Shown: piece after piece, positions 41,521-52,200 of the stretch
How the letters are laid out: every line of letters starts with the position of its first letter
Numbering within the stretch: the first letter of the stretch is position 1
From: Leptodactylus fallax
Taxonomy: Eukaryota; Chordata; Amphibia; Anura; Leptodactylidae
DNA: 64,000 nucleotides
Assembly (NCBI GenBank): GCA_947044405.1
Contig: CAMRHE010000645.1
Coordinates: forward strand, 124,001 to 188,000
Direction: 5' to 3'
Translations under genes and position numbers: made by a program
Notes under the pieces: model-generated
What the model was told of the DNA's origin: nothing
What the model saw: the letters and a program-made list of their open reading frames with translations, nothing else
Databases searched by the model: none

Positions 41521-42948
41521 ACTTTTTGGGGGTTTCCTTTGTAGTGGTACTCTAGGGGCTCTGCAAATGAGACATGGCACCTGAAAACTATTCCAGCAAA
41601 ATCTGCTTTTCAGACGCCCAGTGTCACTCCTTCCCTTCCGTGCGCTGCCATTCGCCCAAACAACAGTTTACACCCACATGTTGGGTATTTGCATGCTCGG
41701 GAGAAATTGCATAACAAACTGTGAGATGCATTTTCTCCTTTAACCCTTTATAAATGTGTTAATTTTAGGGCTAAATTAAGGAATTAGTGGAAAAAAATTA
41801 AATGTCTAAATTTCACCTCCATATTGTTTAAATGCTTAAAGGGTTAACAAACTTCCCAAATACTATTTTGAATTAGTTGAGGGGTGCAGTTTTGAAAATG
41901 GGGTGATTTATGGGGGTTTCTAATATATAGGCCTTTATAATCCTCTTCAGAACTGAAGTGGTCCCTAAAAAAATTAGTAAATCTGCAAAATCGCTGTTAC
42001 ACTTGTAAGCCTTCTAACATCTAAAATAAATTACAGGACGATTAAAAGATGATGCCGATATATAGCAGAGACATGGTAGATAATATGTATTAATGTATTT
42101 GGGTGGTATGACTATCTATCTGAAAATCAGAGCATTTCACATTTTGAAAATTGCGATTTTTTTCCCAAATTTCCATCAAACTTCCTATTTTTTTTATAAA
42201 TAAATACAAAAATATTCATTAGTGTTTACCACTAACATGAAGTACAATGTGTCACGAAAAAACAATACAATCTCAAAATCACTTGTGTAAGTTAAGACGT
42301 CTCAAAGTTATTGCCATATAAAGTGACAGTTTTGAAAAACGAGGCCTAGTCCTTAACGCACTTTTGGGCTGGGTCCTTAAGGGGTTAATGTACAAAGTGA
42401 AAATTTAAATTTTTAAAGAAATATGCAATTTCAGTGCCCAATACGTTGTGCCCACTTTGTGTCAACAGGGACATGCACTCCTAAAACTATTAAGTAGAAG
42501 GAGCACTGCGATTTTTGGCTTTTGGAGTATAGATTTAGAGGGACTTTCTGAATGACCTGTTGTTTTGCAGACCCCTGGAGGTGCCAGTAAAATGGAATTC
42601 CGCAAGAAGTGACCCCATTTTGTAGGGGCAATTATAGGGTCTCTGCAAATGTTGAATTGCGTACAAAAAAACAATCTAAATCTGCGCTCCAAAAGCACAT
42701 GGTGCAAACAGCAGTTTATGCCCACATGTATGACACCTTTGTACCCAGGATAATGTACTTAATGTCATAAGTGGGTATAAACTGCTTGTTGGGCACAGCC
42801 GGGTACAGGAGGGAAGGAGCGCTATTTTGTTTTTTGGAGCACAGTTTTTGGACATCATGCCACTTTTGCAGAGCCCCTGAATTGCTAGTAAAGTGGAATT
42901 TGCAGACATCTGACCCCATTTTGGAAACTACACCCCTGAATGGATGTA

Positions 42949-43155
42949 CAGTGGGGAAAAAAAGTATTTAGTCAGCCACCAATTGTGCAAGTTCTCCCAC
43001 TTAGAAAGATGAGGCCGGCCTGTAATTGTCATCATAGGTAGACCTCAACTATGAGAGACAAAATGAGAAAACAAATCCAGAAAATCACATTGTCTGATTT
43101 TTTAAGAATTTATTTGCAAATTATGGTGGAAAATAAGTATTTGGTCACCTACAAA
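42949..43155 (+). repeat. Tc1 left terminal inverted repeat (IR/DR)
   Basis: Starts CAGTGGGGAAAAAAAGTATT. The inner direct repeat is near 43132-43146. It differs from the right repeat at only a few positions. Confidence 0.9.
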
Positions 43156-43310
43156 CAAGTAAGATTTCTGTCTCTCCCAGCCCTGTAACTTCTTTAAGAG
43201 GCTCCTCTGTCCTCCACTCATTACCTGTAGTAATGGCTCCTGTTTGACATTGTTATCAGTATAAAAGACACCTGTCCACAACCTCAAACAGTCACACTCC
43301 AATCTCCACT

Positions 43311-44333
43311 ATGGTGAATACCAAAGAGCTGTGGAAGGACACCAGAAACAAAATGGTAGACCTGCACCAGGCTGGGAAGACTGAATCTTTAATAGGCAAG
43401 CAGCTTGGTGTGAAGAAATCAACTGTGGGAGCAATAATTAGAAAATGGAAGACATGGAAGACCACTGATAATCTCCCTCGATCAGGGGCTCCACCCAAGA
43501 TCTCACCCCGTGGGGTCAAAATGATCACAAGAACGGTGAGCAAAAATCCCAGAACCACACGGGGGGACCTAGTGAGTGACCTGCAGAAAGCTGGGACTAA
43601 CGTAACAAAGGCTACCGTCAGTAACACACTACGCCACCAGGGACTCAGATCCTGCAGTGCCAGACGTGTCCCCCTGCTTAGGCCAGTACATATCCAGGCC
43701 CGTCTGAGGTTTGCTAGAGAGCATTTGGATGTTCCAGAAGAGTATTGGGAGAATGTCATATGGTCAGATGAAACCAAAGTAGAACTGTTTGGTAGAAACA
43801 CAACTTATCGTGTTTGGAGGAGAGTGAATGCTGAGTTGCATCCAAAGAACACCATACCTACTGTGAAGCATGAGGGTGGCAACATCATGCTTTGGGGCTG
43901 TTTCTCTGCAAAGGGACCAGGACGACTGATCCGTGTACATGAAAGATTGAATGGGGCCATGTATCGTGAGATTTTGAGTGCAAACCTCCTTCCATCAGCA
44001 AGGACATTGAAGATGAAACGTGGCTGGGTCTTTCAGCATGACAATGATCCCAAGCACACCGCCAGGGCAACGAAGGAGCGGCTTCGTAAGAAGCATTTCA
44101 AGGTCCTGGAGTGGCCAAGCCAGTCTCCAGATCTCAACCCCATAGAAAACCTTTGGAGGGAGTTGAAAGTCCGTGTTGCCCAGCGACAGCTCCAAAACAT
44201 CACTGCTCTAGAGGAGATCTGCATGGAGGAATGGGCCAACATACCAGTAACAATGTGTGCCAACCTTGTGAAGACTTACAGAAAACGTTTGACCTCTGTC
44301 ATTGCCAACAAAGGATATAGAACAAAGTATTGA
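43311..44333 (+). CDS. Tc1-family transposase, intact
   Basis: 340 codons, ATG at 43311 to TGA at 44331-44333. It cuts the element out and reinserts it at TA. Residues about 1-110 form the bipartite paired-like DNA-binding region (helix-turn-helix around [30 protein letters not shown] as the linker motif, followed by a second helical half). The catalytic DDE/D triad is complete: D153 (IWSDETK), D244 ([10 protein letters not shown]) and E279 (LNPIENLW), with 34 residues between the last two. Length and catalytic positions are the same as in Sleeping Beauty-like transposases. No stop or frameshift is present, so the protein could be functional. Promoter elements are not evident, and expression may rely on the terminal repeat or neighbours. 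Confidence 0.95.
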   Translation: MVNTKELWKDTRNKMVDLHQAGKTESLIGKQLGVKKSTVGAIIRKWKTWKTTDNLPRSGAPPKISPRGVKMITRTVSKNPRTTRGDLVSDLQKAGTNVTKATVSNTLRHQGLRSCSARRVPLLRPVHIQARLRFAREHLDVPEEYWENVIWSDETKVELFGRNTTYRVWRRVNAELHPKNTIPTVKHEGGNIMLWGCFSAKGPGRLIRVHERLNGAMYREILSANLLPSARTLKMKRGWVFQHDNDPKHTARATKERLRKKHFKVLEWPSQSPDLNPIENLWRELKVRVAQRQLQNITALEEICMEEWANIPVTMCANLVKTYRKRLTSVIANKGYRTKY

Positions 44334-44343
44334 GATGAACTTT

Positions 44344-44548
44344 TGTTATTGACCAAATACTTATTTTCCACCATAATTTGCAAATAAATTCTTTAAAAAT
44401 GAGACAATGTGATTTTCTGGATTTGTTTTCTCATTTTGTCTCTCATAGTTGAGGTCTACCTATGATGACAATTACAGGCCGGCCTCATCTTTTTAAGTGG
44501 GAGAACTTGCACAATTGGTGGCTGACTAAATACTTTTTGTCCCCACTG
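44344..44548 (+). repeat. Tc1 right terminal inverted repeat (IR/DR)
   Basis: Ends ...CTTTTTGTCCCCACTG. The inner direct repeat is at about 44350-44364, just after the stop codon. Confidence 0.9.
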
Positions 44549-46219
44549 TATCAAGTGGTGTAGCAAGCATTTTTAACCCTTGAGTGTTGCATGAATTTAA
44601 TTTCCAGAAATGAATGTTCAGCTGATAATGAAAATTGAAAATTGCAATTTTTCCAGAGATACACCATTTCAGTGCCCGATCTATTGTGCCCAGCTTGTGT
44701 CAGCAGAAACACACACTCCAAAAACTGTTAAGCAGGTATCCCAGGTACAACAGCTTTTGGAGAGTTCTTCTCTGATACACAATGGGCACAACATGTTATA
44801 CACTGAAATTACATATTCTTGGAAAAGTTGCCATTTTCACCTTTCACCATCAGCTGCGTATTTATTTATGGATAATAAATTAATGCAACACTTGGGAGTT
44901 AAAAATGCTCACTGTATCCCTGGATAAATTCCTTCAGGGGTGTAGTTTCCAAAATGGGGTTACATGTCAGGGGATTCCACTTTACTGGCGTTTCAGGAGC
45001 TCTGCAAAAGTGTCATGATGACCAAAAACGAAACTGTCTAAGTCTACTCCAAAAACTACATGGCGCTCCTTCCCTTCTGTGCCTGGCTGTGCCCAAACAG
45101 CAGGTTATACCCACATATGACATTAAGTACATTATCCTGGGTACAGCAGTGTCATACATGTGGGCATAAACTGCAGTTTGGGCACACAGCAGGGCACAGA
45201 AGGGAAGCAACGCTATGTGGCTTTTGGAGTGCAGATTTAGATGTTTGGTATCTGAATGCCATGTCATGTTTGCAGATTCTCTAAGGTACCAGAAAATTGG
45301 AATCCCCTAAGAAGTGATCCCATTTTGAAAACTGCACCCCTCAAAGAATGTATCAAGGGGTTTAGTGAGCATTAGTATTAGTGAACTGAACTAAACACTG
45401 AACTGACTAAACACTGTACTGCACTGAACTGAGACTTCAACGATCGTCAAGGAGACAAAAGTCTCCTTCAACCCCTGTGATAGGCCAGGGCTGTACTAAG
45501 GGGAAGGTTTGAGTACTGGGGGAACCACAGGGGAAAAACAACAAGGGATAAGCTGCATAACAATATACAATAAATAGAACATAGAACACAGAGGACGGGA
45601 CATACCAACACAACCCAGAGGCACAAAAGACAAACAGTTAAAGCAGTAGCATTCTGGGATGCTGAACTTTTCCCTTGTAAGCTCTAAATTTGGGGTATAC
45701 CCTAATACACGCTCGCACAGCTTATACATTTCCTTCCTGACGCAGACAGTTGTGTTCTAATGATTTGGTGATTTTTGTCTTTACATTGTACAAGCTATAT
45801 TTTTTTTTATTTTTTTGGTAGCCATATGAGGGCTTGATTTTTGTGGTATGAGATGAATTTTGTAATGTCATCATTTTTGGGTGCCTATAACTTATTGACT
45901 AAATTTTATTAACTTTTTCTTGGTGGATTAAAAAAACAAAACAAAACATAGAATTCTGGCATAGCTTTTTATCTTAATTTTTTTTACGCAAAGCATACAG
46001 CATAAGTAAAGTATTACATTTATTTTGTGGGTTGGTATGATTACGGCGATACACAATTTATACTGTTTTTTATGTGTTACTAATTTAAAAAACAAAACAT
46101 CAATTCTGGCATTGCGTTTTACCTTTTAAATTTTGTGCCATGCAGCTTACAGCGTACAGCATAACTAACATGTTACCTTTATTCTGTGGGTTGGTATGAT
46201 GTCGATGATACCCAATTTA

Positions 46220-46555
46220 GGTCCCATGGTGTAATAAAAATGCTGTGGGAAAAATGCGGCATTTTAAAGTCCCTGCAAAGTGGATGGGATGCTAGCGAAT
46301 ACATCCACACATTGCAGAAAAATACATGCAGCGAACACGCTGCGATTTCCAAAACTGTCCTGGTTTTGGAAATCACAGCATGTCAATTATACCTACGGAA
46401 ACACAGGCAGTTTCCCAATAGATATAATGGAAGCAGAAAGTCCGCAGAGGTTTCCTTACTGTGAAAAGCAATACAGGAAAAACTGTGATGCGTTGCCGCC
46501 ACGGTTTTATCCCGCAGCGCTTTTTTGCTGCGACGCACTATGTGGGTCCTTAGCC
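46220..46555. mobile_element. PIF/Harbinger-like MITE 2
   Basis: A 336 bp relative of 25791-26072, flanked by TTA (46217-46219 and 46556-46558). The interrupted host repeat reads on across the insertion when it is removed, which confirms the boundaries. The left end has lost about six bases relative to the right (GGTCCCA against GGCTAAGGACCCA). Confidence 0.75.
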
Positions 46556-47045
46556 TTATATTATTTTGCATTACTAATTTTGCAGAACAAAAACCCATTT
46601 GGGGACATAAATTTTTGCATCACCAAATCACCATTTGAGGGCTTTTATTTGCAGAACGATGTGATGTGGCAATACCAAATATGTATTGTTTTTATTAATT
46701 TTTAGAGTTTTCATTTATATAATTCACTTTATAGAGGAAAGGGGCATTTTGGGGCTTTATTCATGTATTAATTTTTATTCATACACAGACCCCGGGCTGC
46801 AGAAAATACATATCGGCACCCCAAAATCTCGCCGTGGGGGTTGCCGATAGGAGACATTAACATGTGGGAACCCCTTGGATGCCGCGGTCAGCTCCGAGCA
46901 AGGCGTAATGGAGTAGGTGGTAGCTGTCAGTTACAACTAACACCCGCTCCTGATGCCACCCACTCATTATCTGATGCCAGCCAGGGGCGTAATAGTACGT
47001 CCATTTGCGTTAAGGCCCAGACGGCCAGGACATACTATTACATAC

Positions 47046-47209
47046 CTCCCAACTTTCAAAAGACAGAAAGACGGACAAAATGTGTGGCACGCTATGTGGG
47101 CCATGGCAAATTTAGATCCACCTACTTCTACACTGACTCTGCCCATTCTCACCCATTTTTCTTTGTACCCCCACACAGCATAATTCTCCTACAGTCACCC
47201 TAACATTAT
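47046..47209. other. Unassigned repeat fragment
   Basis: CATACCTCCCAACTTTCAAA begins a segment of unknown type that leads into the 28 bp minisatellite. No gene is present. Confidence 0.4.
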
Positions 47210-49780
47210 ATGCCCCCACATTATAATTTTCCCCTCCAATTGCCCCACAGTATGAAGTCCCTCTCCTCATGCCCCAGTTTAAACTGGGGGCAACTAGAGG
47301 GGAACATTAAACTGGGGCAGCTGGAGGGGGACATTAAACCATGGGGGTAGCCGGAGGGGCACAGTTTAATGTCACCCTCCATCTGCCCCCCAGTTTAATG
47401 TCCACTCCTCCATCTGTCCCCAGTTTAATGTCCCCCTTCATCTGCCACCAGTTTAATGTTCCCTTCATCTGCCACCAGCTTAATGCCCCCTTTCATTTGC
47501 CCCCAGTTTAATTGCCCACTTCATCTGCCCCAGTTTCACTGCCCCTCCATGCCACCAGTTAATTCCCCTTTATCTGCCCACCAGTTTAATGTCCCCCTTC
47601 ATCTGCCCCCAGTTTAATTGACCCTTCATCTGCCCCAGTTTAATTACTCCTCTACATCTGCCCCCAGTGTAATGTCCCCCTTCATCTGCCCCCAGTTTAA
47701 TTGCCCCCTTCATTTTCCCCAGTTTAATTACTCCCTTTATCTGCCACCAGCTTAATGTCCCCCTTCATCTGCCCCAGTTTAATATCCCCCCTCTATCTGT
47801 TCCCAGTTTAATGCCCCCCTCCATTTGTCCCCAGTTTAATGTCCCCCGCCGCCACCAATTTAGTCCCCCTTCATCTGCCACCAGCTTAATGTCCCCTGTC
47901 ATCTGCCCTAGTTTAATTGCCCCCTTCATGGGCCTCCAGTTTAATTTCCCTCCTACATCTGCTCCAGTTTAATTGTCCCCCTACATCTGCCACCAGTTTA
48001 ATGTCCCCCTTCATCTGCCACCAGTTTAATGTCCTCCTTCATCTGCCACCAGTTTAATGTCCCCCAGTATCTGCCCCCAGCTTAATGTTCCCCTTCATCT
48101 GCCCCCATTTTAATTGTCCCCTTCATCTGTCCCCAGTTTAATTACATCTGCCCCCATTTTAATGCCCCCCTTCATCTACCACCAATTTAATGTCCCCCAT
48201 CACCTGCCATCAGCTTAATGCCCCCCTTCATCTGCCCCCAGTTTAATTGCCCCCTTCATCTGCCCCAGTTTAATTGCCCCCTTCATCTGCCCTAGTTTCA
48301 TTGCCCCCTTCATCTGCCCCCAGTTTAATTGCCCCCTTCATCTGCTCCAGTTTAATTGCCCCCCTACATCTGTCACCAGTTTAATGTCCCCCTTTATCTG
48401 CCCCACCTTAATGTCCCCCTTCATCTGCCCCCAGTTTAATTCCCCCCTTCATCTGCCCCCAGTTTAATTCCCCCCTTCATCTGCCCCCAGTTTAATGTCC
48501 CCCCTACATTTGTCCCCAGTTTAATGTCCTCCTCCATCTGTCCCTGGTTTAATGTCCCCCTTTATCTGCCCCCAGCTTAACGTCCCCTTCATCTGTCCCC
48601 ATTTTAATTGTCCCCTTCATCTGTCCCCAGTTTAATTGCCCCCTTCATCTGCCCCCAGTTTAACTGCCCTTACATTTTCCCCAGTTTAATTGCCCCCTAC
48701 ATCTGCCACCAGTTTAATGTCCACCTTCATCTGCCACCAGTTTAATGTCCCCCTTCATCTGCCACCAGATGCCCCTCTGCCACCAGTTTAATGTCCCCCT
48801 TCATCTGCCACCAGTTTAATGTCCCCCTTCATCTGCCACCAGTTTAATGTCCCCCATCACCTGCCATCAGCTTAATGCCCCCCTTCATCTGCCCCCAGTT
48901 TAATTGCCCCCTTCATCTGCCCCAGTTTAATTGCCCCCTTCATCTGCCACCAATTTAATGTCCCCCTTCATCTGCCACCACCAGCTTAATGTCCCACTTC
49001 ATCTGCCCCAGTTTAAGCCCCCTTCATCTGCCCTAGTTTCATTGCCCCCTTCATCTGCCCCCAGTTTAATTGCCCCCTTCATCTGCTCCAGTTTAATTGC
49101 CCCCTTCATCTGCCCCCAGTTTAATTGCCCCCTTCATCTGCTCCAGTTTAATTGCCCCCCTGCCCAGTTTATGCCCCCTACATCTGTCACCAGTTTAATG
49201 TCCCCCTTCGTCACCAGTTTACTGTTCCCCTTTATCTGCCCCACCTTAATGTCCCCCTTCATCTGCCCCCAGTTTAATTCCCCCCTTCATCTGCCCCCAG
49301 TTTAATTCCCCCCTTCATCTGCCCCCAGTTTAATGTCCCCCCTACATTTGTCCCCAGTTTAATGTCCTCCTCCATCTGTCCCTGGTTTAATGTCCCCCTT
49401 TATCTGCCCCCAGCTTAACGTCCCCCTTCATCTGTCCCCATTTTAATTGCCCCCTTCATCTGCCCCCAGTTTAACTGCCCTTACATTTTCCCCAGTTTAA
49501 TTGCCCCCTACATCTGCCACCAGTTTAATGTCCACCTTCATCTGCCACCAGTTTAATGTCCCCCTTCATCTGTCCCCAGTTTAATTTCCCCCCTACATCT
49601 GCCACCAGTTTAATGCCCCCCTCCATCTGCCACCAGTTTAATGTCCCCCTTTAATTGCCCTCACCTTAATGTCCCCCTTCATCTGCCTCAGATTAACTGC
49701 CCCCCTTCACCTGTCCAAGTTTAATTGTTGCCCTTCATTTGCCACGTTTAATGTCCCCCTTTATCTCTCCCCAGTCCATA
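47210..49780. repeat. 28 bp minisatellite, ~2.5 kb
   Basis: About 90 copies of a unit such as CCCCCTTCATCTGCCACCAG + TTTAATGT, with length variants of 25-30 bp. It includes a higher-order duplication: the block from about 48393 to 48740 recurs almost exactly at 49229-49570, offset about 836 bp. Open frames in it are repeat artefacts. Confidence 0.95.
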
Positions 49781-49784
49781 ACTC

Positions 49785-49900
49785 CCAACCGTCCCGGATT
49801 CTGCGGGACAGTCCCGGATTGTGGGTCATGTCCCGTGGTCCCGGTCGGCGGTTTGTATGTCCCGGATTCAACTCATCTGCGTCCCGAGCTAGGTGCTTGA
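49785..49900. repeat. Repeat fragment with CCCGG(A/T)TT motifs
   Basis: Several spaced GTCCCGGATT copies (49793, 49812, 49860) in a GC-rich 115 bp segment. It looks like the end of a dispersed element that also brought the minisatellite, but this is unproven. Confidence 0.4.
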
Positions 49901-49984
49901 AAATTTGATCATTTGGAGATTTTAGCAGTACCTGCTATTTCCTTTACTTGCATTACCTTATGGCTTGTCCTTCTTGGTGTTGCA

Positions 49985-50175
49985 ATTTCAGTGTGCCTGG
50001 GTTATACCACATAGTCAATATCACAATATAGCACATTATGTATAATTTATACCAGCTGTAGCTATATAAGAACATGTAGAAAATTAATTGGTTAAACCAG
50101 TACGGTCCATTACTATATACAAAAAGATCTATAACTTATACTAACTGTACATATACCACTATACATCAGCAGGTG
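49985..50175. repeat. ~95 bp tandem repeat, locus 2
   Basis: About two units with ATACCACATAGTCAATATC, TTATACCAGCTGTAGCTAT and ACCAGTACGGTCCATTACT. Confidence 0.65.
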
Positions 50176-50424
50176 GGCCCATCACCACCACCTAGAAATA
50201 CCTGACCTGCGCAAATTATAATGCTCCCTCAATGTCCCTCATATAGTATAACGCCACTTAGTGGCTCTCACACAGTATAATAGCTGCCTAGTGGCCCCAT
50301 ACAATATGCCCCTTATAATGTCCCCCTCCAGGTTGCCCCCACAGATTCATGTCCCCTTCCAGGTTGCCCCCACAGTTTCATGTCCTCCCCCCAGGTTGCC
50401 TTCACAGTTTCGTGTACAAATTGT

Positions 50425-50975
50425 TACTTTGCTACTGCACTAGGAGACGGTATGGGTACACACGCAGTTATTGTTACTGCACTAGGAGACGGTATGGGTA
50501 CACACGCAGTTATTGTTACTGTGCTAGGTATACACGCAGTTATTGTTACTGCGCTAGGAGACAGTATGGGTACACAAGCAGTTATTGTTACTGCACTAGG
50601 AGACGGTATGTGTACACACGCAGTTATTGTTACTGCGCTAGGAGACGATATGGGTATACATGCAGTTATTGTTACTGCGCTATGAGACGATATGGGTACA
50701 CACACAGTTATTGTTACTGCGCTAGGAGACGGTATGGGTACACACACAGTTATTGTTACTGCGCTAGGAGACGATATGGGTACACACACAGTTATTGTTA
50801 CTGCGCTAGGAGACGATATGGGTACACACAGTTATTGTTACTGCACTAGGAGACGGTATGGGTACACACACAGTTATTGTTACTGCACTAGGAGACGGTA
50901 TGGGTACACATGCAGTTTTTGTTACTGCACTAGGAGATGGTATGGGTACACACACAGTTTACTGTCACTGTCATG
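50425..50975. repeat. 42 bp minisatellite
   Basis: About 13 copies of ACTGCACTAGGAGACGGTAT + GGGTACACACGCAGTTATTGTT, 90-95% identical, with a shortened copy at about 50521-50548. Because 42 is a multiple of three, several frames stay open and give 14-residue peptide repeats on both strands. Confidence 0.95.
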
Positions 50976-51246
50976 AAAAGGGCGATTATTATTTCTAGGC
51001 TAACTGTCCCTCACAATATCAGGCTCCTCTCCCTACCAAGCTGCACTGCCCTGAAAAAGGACAATTATTAAATTTAGCTAAAGCCCTGACTATCCCTATC
51101 TCCAGCTGCAGCCTCTCCCTACATAGCCTAACTAGCTAGGCGACGGGACCTGTGACCCTGCCTCTTATACAGAGGGGTCACATATCCCACTTGGCCAATC
51201 ACAGCCATGTCCATACAGGCTGCTCAGCAGTCAATCAAACAGCTTT

Positions 51247-51314
51247 AGGGATGAGCTGAACCCATGAAGTTCATGAACCCATGAACTGCAAAGCTCGGGT
51301 TCGCTCATCACTAG
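51247..51314. repeat. Very short hAT-end foldback
   Basis: TAGGGATGAGCTGAACCC and the complement-type right end GGGTTCGCTCATCACTA are only about 30 bp apart. The ends resemble the hAT end at 53600 (TAGAGATGAGCGAAT). Confidence 0.55.
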
Positions 51315-51373
51315 TCATAATTTATTACAAGCTGTACATATATGCAATCATGTACCTGAAAATTCCCAGGTTA

Positions 51374-51628
51374 GGGCCAGTTCACATCTGCGTTCAGGTT
51401 TCCGTTCAGGGGGTCCCCATGCGGAAACATGCGGAGAGGAAAGTGCTGCTTGCATGTTTCCTCTTGCTTCGTGCGGAAACCTAGCGCAAACCACACGGAC
51501 CCCATTATAGTCTATGGGGTCCATGTGGTTTCCCAGGTAAAACGCTTTTTATGCGTATAGGTTTCCATTTGGGGGGTCCCCAAGCGGAGTTCCCGAACGG
51601 AAACCCGAACGCAGATGTGAACCGGCCC
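51374..51628. mobile_element. PIF/Harbinger-like MITE 3
   Basis: The 255 bp element is flanked by TTA (51371-51373 and 51629-51631). Inverted ends GGGCCAGTTCACATCTGCGT and the complement of GCAGATGTGAACCGGCCC extend inward through the GGTTTCCGTTC block and GGGGGTCCCCA. It contains no coding sequence. Confidence 0.85.
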
Positions 51629-51639
51629 TTATACCAGCA

Positions 51640-52200
51640 TAGTTAAAATCATATAACATATACCAGCTGTAGATATATATTGTATATAGAAGATGTCCAT
51701 ACATGGTCTATATACAAGAAGATGTGTAATTTAGAGGAGCTGTAGATATATAACGATATAAATAAAAAAGTCTGGATTATACCAGCATGGTCCATTTCAC
51801 AATATAGCAGAATGTGTATAACTTGCATCAGCTGTACATATATAATGAAATACCAGAAGACGATAAGGTTGTATAAGCACAGTCAATATAATTAAATCAG
51901 ATGTGTAACTGACTGACAGCAGTACATATATTCCAGAAAACACCAAGGGTATACCAGCATAGTCCAGATTACAATAAACCAAGAATATGTATAATTTATA
52001 CCCACTGTGCATATATAATCATATGACACATATAGTATGGTTCATATCAATGTATACTATATATAATTATATAGCAGAAGATAGATACAGTATTATCTAT
52101 ATCACTGTATACTATATTCATAGAATTATATGCTAGACAACAGATACAGTATGGTTCATATCACTGTATACTATATTTACATAATTATATTACATAATTA
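51640..52200. repeat. ~95 bp tandem repeat, locus 3
   Basis: About five to six diverged units with ATACCAGCATGGTCCAT, AGAAGATGTGTAATTTA and CAGCTGTACATATATAA. The last units drift into ATTATATAGCAGAAGATAGA. Confidence 0.7.

Larger units (their letters stand above)
37641..42388 (+). mobile_element. TTAA-type repetitive element, forward copy
   Basis: 4.7 kb of non-coding, highly structured repeat, collinear with the copy that begins at 60311. It lacks the first ~465 bp of that copy. It ends GGGTCCTTAAGGGGTTAA, with TTAA at 42385-42388, the inverse of the TTAACCCCTTAATGACC start at 60311. Inside are at least seven diverged units with the core TTTCCAAAATGGGGTCA and GGCTCTGCAAATG, some in opposite orientation, and a local palindrome centred near 38905. 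No transposase is seen. Confidence 0.75.
42949..44548 (+). mobile_element. Complete Tc1-like transposon
   Basis: The 1,600 bp element is flanked by TA (42947-42948 and 44549-44550), with near-identical terminal inverted repeats of about 205 bp. Each repeat carries two copies of a direct repeat (AAGTATTTAGTCAGCC outer, AAGTATTTGGTCA inner), the IR/DR arrangement of Sleeping Beauty-type elements. The transposase frame is intact. Removing it restores the interrupted TTAA repeat. Confidence 0.95.
42389..47045 (-). mobile_element. TTAA-type repetitive element, reverse copy
   Basis: The same family as 37641-42388 in opposite orientation. For example, the complement of 42400-42660 matches 39830-40140, and the complement of 46800-47040 matches 60330-60660. 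Together the two copies form a head-to-head imperfect palindrome of about 9.4 kb. It is interrupted by an intact Tc1 (42949-44548) and a Harbinger-like MITE (46220-46555). No coding capacity of its own is seen. Confidence 0.7.

Noticed and set aside
43292..43801. 169-codon minus-strand frame
   Set aside because: It is the antisense shadow of the intact Tc1 transposase.
46841..47203. 120-codon frame rich in Arg/Thr/Ser
   Set aside because: It spans the end of the reverse TTAA element and a separate repeat fragment, so it is a chance frame.
48931..49305. 124-codon Pro/Ser/Phe-rich frame
   Set aside because: It lies wholly inside the 28 bp minisatellite and its peptide periodicity follows the DNA repeat.
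50349..50976. Long frames on both strands with Tyr/Cys/Arg-rich or Val/Thr/Ala-rich 14-residue repeats
   Set aside because: They are products of the 42 bp unit in several frames at once, with no start context or domain.
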